This document shows positions 30,717 to 33,483 of a stretch of DNA of 33,483 nucleotides, piece after piece. Numbering within the stretch: position 1 is the stretch's first letter; each line of letters starts with the position of its first letter. This DNA is from Solirubrobacterales bacterium (GTDB taxonomy: Bacteria > Actinomycetota > Thermoleophilia > Solirubrobacterales > Solirubrobacteraceae): the NCBI GenBank assembly GCA_019241635.1, contig JAFAWR010000240.1, positions 1 to 33,483 on the forward strand, written 5' to 3'. The position numbers were made by a program, and so were the translations under genes. The notes under the pieces were generated by a model. It was given only the letters and a program-made list of their open reading frames with translations, was not told where the DNA came from and made no database searches.

Positions 30717-31871
30717 ATGAGAAGGTCAATGCTGGTAACCGCTCCGTTGCTCATAGCCATGTTCGCCGTCGCAGGGTGCGGCAGCAGCAGCAGCAGCAGC
30801 AGCAGCTCGAACACAGCCGCTAATGGCAGCGGTAGCACGAACACAACCACCAACGCTGCCGCCACCGGATCCGCAACGGCGCCGCCGACCACCCCGCCGA
30901 CGAGCATCCCCATCACCCAGGCGCTTCCAAAGGCGCCACCGAAGGGCAAGACAATCCTCTACCTGCAGTGCGAGCTGCCCGCCTGCGCGCGCACAGCGCC
31001 TGGCATCCAGCAGGGCGCGGCTGCTCTCGGCTGGAACAGCAAGGTTCTCGTTTACAAGAACGCCGACCCGGGCGCTGGACTGCAGTCCGCGATCCAGCAA
31101 CACCCCAACTACATAGCGATCACCGGCATCCCCACGGCAGCAATGAAGCCACAACTCGCCGCTGCCAAAAGCGCCGGGATCCCGGTGCTGTCCTGTGGCA
31201 CGACCGACAAGCCGTCTCCCGATGGCTATGCCATCGAGTGCGGTGGCACACTCGAGCGGGACGCCGAATACCTCGGCCGCTGGGTTACCCGTGACTCGGG
31301 CGGTAAGGCGAATGTGGTCGCGGTGTCGATTCCCCAGTTCCCCGCGCTTGTGACCATCACGGACTGGTTCAAGCACAATTTCAGCGGGATGTGCTCCGGC
31401 TGCAAGTTCGACGAGCTCGACGTGACCGTCGACGACATCGGCTCCGGACAGGTTGGATCGAAGATCGTCGCCTACCTGCAGGCGCACCCGAACGTCAACT
31501 ACGTGCTCTTCACCTTCGCTGATCTTGCGACCGGCGTGCCACAGGCCATCCAGAGCTCGGGGCTCGCACATCAGGTCAAGCTCGTCGGCGCCGTCGAGAG
31601 CGAAGGAATCGTCAAGGGCGTCCCGACGACCTATAAGGCGTGGACTCTCTCGCCCAACGAGTACATGGGCATGGTGATGGTCGACGCCGCCGCGCGTCTG
31701 TCACTCGGCGAAACGCTCTCGCAACAGTACCTTGACGAGATCTACCACAACCCCACCTGGGTGCTCGACTCGGCCGCTGAAGCTAACGCACTCGCTGCTA
31801 CGAACGATACCTGGCCTGGACCTGCTGGATACGTGGGGCAGTTCAAAAAACTCTGGCAGGTCGGAAGCTAG
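30717..31871 (+). CDS. sugar-type ABC transporter substrate-binding lipoprotein
   Basis: A 384-residue lipoprotein with lipobox AVAGC (Cys21). Residues 22-75 are a Ser/Asn/Thr/Ala-rich linker with nine consecutive Ser. From about residue 78 (GKTILYLQCELPACARTAPG) the periplasmic-binding fold type I (Peripla_BP_4) begins, with IAITGIPTAAMKPQLAAAKSAGIPVLSCG and, in the C-terminal lobe, YVLFTFADLATGVPQAI. Cysteines in CELPAC and CSGCKF could form disulfides. AGGAGGAG lies 5-6 nt before ATG 30717. Operator site 3 precedes it. It is the receptor for the RbsC/RbsA-type permease and ATPase; the ligand is unknown. Confidence 0.92.
   Translation: MRRSMLVTAPLLIAMFAVAGCGSSSSSSSSSNTAANGSGSTNTTTNAAATGSATAPPTTPPTSIPITQALPKAPPKGKTILYLQCELPACARTAPGIQQGAAALGWNSKVLVYKNADPGAGLQSAIQQHPNYIAITGIPTAAMKPQLAAAKSAGIPVLSCGTTDKPSPDGYAIECGGTLERDAEYLGRWVTRDSGGKANVVAVSIPQFPALVTITDWFKHNFSGMCSGCKFDELDVTVDDIGSGQVGSKIVAYLQAHPNVNYVLFTFADLATGVPQAIQSSGLAHQVKLVGAVESEGIVKGVPTTYKAWTLSPNEYMGMVMVDAAARLSLGETLSQQYLDEIYHNPTWVLDSAAEANALAATNDTWPGPAGYVGQFKKLWQVGS
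30783..30806 (+). repeat. AGC trinucleotide repeat (8 units) in the lipoprotein linker
   Basis: Eight consecutive AGC codons followed by TCG encode the poly-Ser start of the tether just after the lipidated Cys. Slippage here would change tether length without changing frame. Confidence 0.9.
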
Positions 31872-31886
31872 AACAAGTCCAACGCC

Positions 31887-31917
31887 GCGCGGCGGGGGGT
31901 CCGACCCCCCGCCGCGC
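31887..31917 (+). terminator. strong GC hairpin between the binding-protein and crotonase genes
   Basis: A perfect 14-bp stem (GCGCGGCGGGGGGT with its complement) closes on a CCG loop, starting 16 nt after the lipoprotein stop. No T tract follows (TGGTGGG), so it may be a 3'-end stabiliser or attenuator rather than a classical terminator. The next gene starts 54 nt later. Confidence 0.7.
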
Positions 31918-31970
31918 TGGTGGGCAACGCGGGAACGTGGAATGCTGGAGGCAGCGATCAGGAGCGACTC

Positions 31971-32774
31971 GTGTTCGAAGACATCCTCTACGCCGTGGAC
32001 GGCGGCGTTGCCACCATCACCTTTAACAGGCCGGCGCGACACAACGCGTTAGGCATGCGCGGCTTCGACGAGCTCGTCACAGCCCTGCGCCAGGCCGAAG
32101 CGAATGAGCACGTCGGCGTGGTCGTGATCACCGGGTCCGGGCGGTCGTGGTGCGCTGGCGGCGACATCGAAATGGCTCAGACCATCCTCACCAATGAGGC
32201 CGCCGCACGCACGCACTTCTTCGGACGCATGATCGAGGCCTCACACTGGATGCTCGCGCTCGGCAAGCCCGTGATCTGTGCGATCCACGGTGCGTGCATC
32301 GGGGGTGGCGCCGAGCTCATGACATTCGCCGACTTCGTGATCGCCGACGAGAGCGCGTTCTTCGTGTACAACGGGACCGCAATCGGCGGCTGCAGCTGGT
32401 GGGGTGGGCCGCAGCTGCTGCCCCTATTGGTCGGCCTGCGGAAGGCAGAGGAGATCCTGTACCTCTCGGCTCGCGTCGACGCCGAGGAGGCAGCCCGGAT
32501 CGGTCTCGTTAATCGGGTCGTCCCAGTCGGCCAGCTGGAGGGAGCGGCGAACGAGTATTGCCAGAAGCTGCTCGATCTCTCAGAGGAGGGCGTACGCATG
32601 ACTAAGGCCGCTCTGCGCGCCACAAAGGAGATCCTTCTCGCGAACATGAGCGCCGCGGCCGAGATGAACGTCGCCGGGCTGGCAAAGCCCCATCTGCACG
32701 CCGCCTTCGATGCCTTCCGCGAAGGTCGCGAAATGTCCTGGCGAGCGCTGCGCCCCGGCTTAACATCCGAGTAA
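31971..32774 (+). CDS. enoyl-CoA hydratase/isomerase (crotonase) family protein
   Basis: From GTG 31971 (CAGGAG 6 nt upstream), 267 residues. The frame is open to ATG 31920, but that would begin in the hairpin 3' flank. The crotonase core is present: TGSGRSWCAGGDIE (oxyanion-hole strand 1), KPVICAIHGACIGGGAELMTFADFVIADESA (second oxyanion-hole Gly at AxGGG), then LSARVDAEEAARIGLVNRVVP. At the usual hydratase Glu region it has NGTAIGGCSWWGGPQLL, more like MenB/BadI-type ring-processing members than the classical EcaH pair of Glu; this is a tentative reading. It probably hydrates or cleaves the CoA intermediate made by the transferase. Confidence 0.88.
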   Translation: MFEDILYAVDGGVATITFNRPARHNALGMRGFDELVTALRQAEANEHVGVVVITGSGRSWCAGGDIEMAQTILTNEAAARTHFFGRMIEASHWMLALGKPVICAIHGACIGGGAELMTFADFVIADESAFFVYNGTAIGGCSWWGGPQLLPLLVGLRKAEEILYLSARVDAEEAARIGLVNRVVPVGQLEGAANEYCQKLLDLSEEGVRMTKAALRATKEILLANMSAAAEMNVAGLAKPHLHAAFDAFREGREMSWRALRPGLTSE

Positions 32775-32801
32775 AATCGCGCTCCCGATGGCCCCCGGGA
32801 C

Positions 32802-33483
32802 GTGACCAGGCGCGAGCGATCCAACCGCCCGGATGAGCCGCACCGCGGCCCGTTGGTCGGCGTGCGTGTGATCGAGTGGGCGCACGCTCACATGGGCCCA
32901 GCGGGCGGCACATTCCTCGCCGATATGGGCGCGGACGTCGTCCACGTGGAGCGGCCCGACGGCGACATCATGCGACACACGGTCGGGACCTGGGGCGTGA
33001 ACCACATGCTCCCTAAAGGGCGCAACGCGATCTTCGAGGACCTCTCGCGCAACAAGCGCAGCCTCGCGCTAGACCTCAACAAGCCGGCCGCACAGCGGAT
33101 CATGCACGAGCTCGTCAAGCGCGCCGACGTTTTCCTGACCAACATGCGCCCCGCCGCAGCCCTCAAGCACAGGCTCGATTACCCGACACTCTCGGAGCTC
33201 AATCCACGCCTGATCTACTGCGGCGCAACCTCGTTCGGCGAGCGCGGCCCCGAGCGCGATAGCCCAGGCCTAGAGATGATGGGCATGGCGCGCAGCGGAA
33301 TGCTATTCGGCTCCTCGGTCCAGGGCCAGCCACCCCAGCACCCCACCGTCGGCACCAGTGACAGACTCGGGGGCATCGGGATCGCCCTCGGGATCGTCAG
33401 CGCGCTGTACGCACGCGAGCACACCGGAGAAGGACAGGCGGTCTACACATCGCAGCTCGGCTGGGGCATCAACCTGCAGACGG
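32802..33483 (+). CDS. second CaiB/BaiF-family CoA-transferase, truncated by window end
   Basis: From GTG 32802, 227 residues to the window edge. A paralogue of the divergent CoA-transferase at 25786-27003: GPLVGVRVIEWAHAHMGPAG, MGADVVHVE, SRNKRSLALDLNKPAAQRIM, RADVFLTNMRPAA, LNPRLIYCGATSFGERGP. As in the paralogue, the catalytic Asp position holds Glu158 (SPGLEMMGMARSG). The gene lies 27 bp after the crotonase gene. Two such genes together may form a heteromeric enzyme, as BbsEF does, or act on different acids. Confidence 0.9.
   Translation, partial: MTRRERSNRPDEPHRGPLVGVRVIEWAHAHMGPAGGTFLADMGADVVHVERPDGDIMRHTVGTWGVNHMLPKGRNAIFEDLSRNKRSLALDLNKPAAQRIMHELVKRADVFLTNMRPAAALKHRLDYPTLSELNPRLIYCGATSFGERGPERDSPGLEMMGMARSGMLFGSSVQGQPPQHPTVGTSDRLGGIGIALGIVSALYAREHTGEGQAVYTSQLGWGINLQT

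Noticed and set aside
1-33483. CRISPR arrays, rRNA genes, complete insertion sequences
   Set aside because: I saw no regularly spaced repeats, no rRNA-like sequence and no transposase with terminal repeats; the only mobile-element trace is the integrase remnant.

Overview
This window looks like a high-GC actinobacterial chromosome segment. The inferred group is the Thermoleophilia/Solirubrobacterales or a relative. The grounds are strong GC bias at third codon positions, frequent GTG starts, several promoters whose -10 box lies 6-8 nt from the start codon (leaderless transcripts), two enzymes of cofactor-F420 families (a Ddn-like reductase and an LLM-class oxidoreductase), an NmtR-like nickel sensor, and an ECF sigma factor paired with a DGPF/YCII protein. 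The placement is inference; there is no rRNA or phylogenetic marker in the window.

Layout. 1-1.6 kb: 5' end of a MetE-like methyltransferase gene (minus), a tRNA-His(GTG) with a terminator, and a small Gln/Gly-rich protein. 1.6-3.2 kb: a truncated mgtC remnant, then a divergent nickel/cobalt module (NmtR-like repressor, His-rich NicO-type exporter) sharing a 35-bp palindrome. 3.3-6.0 kb: an APC-family transporter facing a minus-strand run lepB-padR-small membrane protein. 6.1-9.2 kb: a SAM methyltransferase, a metallo-beta-lactamase-fold hydrolase and the two F420-family enzymes. 9.3-11.1 kb: an unrecognised two-gene cassette (75-aa protein plus coiled-coil/4-TM protein), facing a leaderless HTH-ClpN operon with a duplicated operator. 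11.3-14.4 kb: YCII protein, an ECF42-like sigma factor with no conventional start codon, and a 14-TM drug exporter. 14.4-15.4 kb: small hypothetical genes, one broken by an amber codon. 15.5-19.3 kb: an asymmetric heterodimeric ABC exporter and a broken secreted-protein gene. 19.4-21.0 kb: an ECF sigma/zinc-finger anti-sigma/hypothetical operon. 21.1-24.4 kb: a 1,095-aa mosaic surface protein whose 3' end overlaps an antisense integrase remnant.

24.7-33.5 kb holds the most interesting feature: a catabolic regulon. Three copies of a palindrome built on the half-site ATTAACCGAC occur upstream of the tetR region, between a CoA-transferase gene and a ribose-type ABC transporter (permease, ATPase), and upstream of the lipoprotein substrate-binding gene, which is followed by a crotonase-fold enzyme and a second CoA-transferase (cut by the window end). 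The middle site lies in the 17-bp spacers of two face-to-face promoters at once. Between the ATPase and binding-protein genes lie decayed remains of an FAD dehydrogenase gene and a molybdenum hydroxylase gene, so part of the original pathway has been lost. I infer uptake of an organic acid or acid-bearing ring/sugar compound, CoA activation by transferase and beta-oxidation-like processing under TetR control; the substrate cannot be read from the sequence. Both CoA-transferases carry Glu where the family normally has its catalytic Asp.
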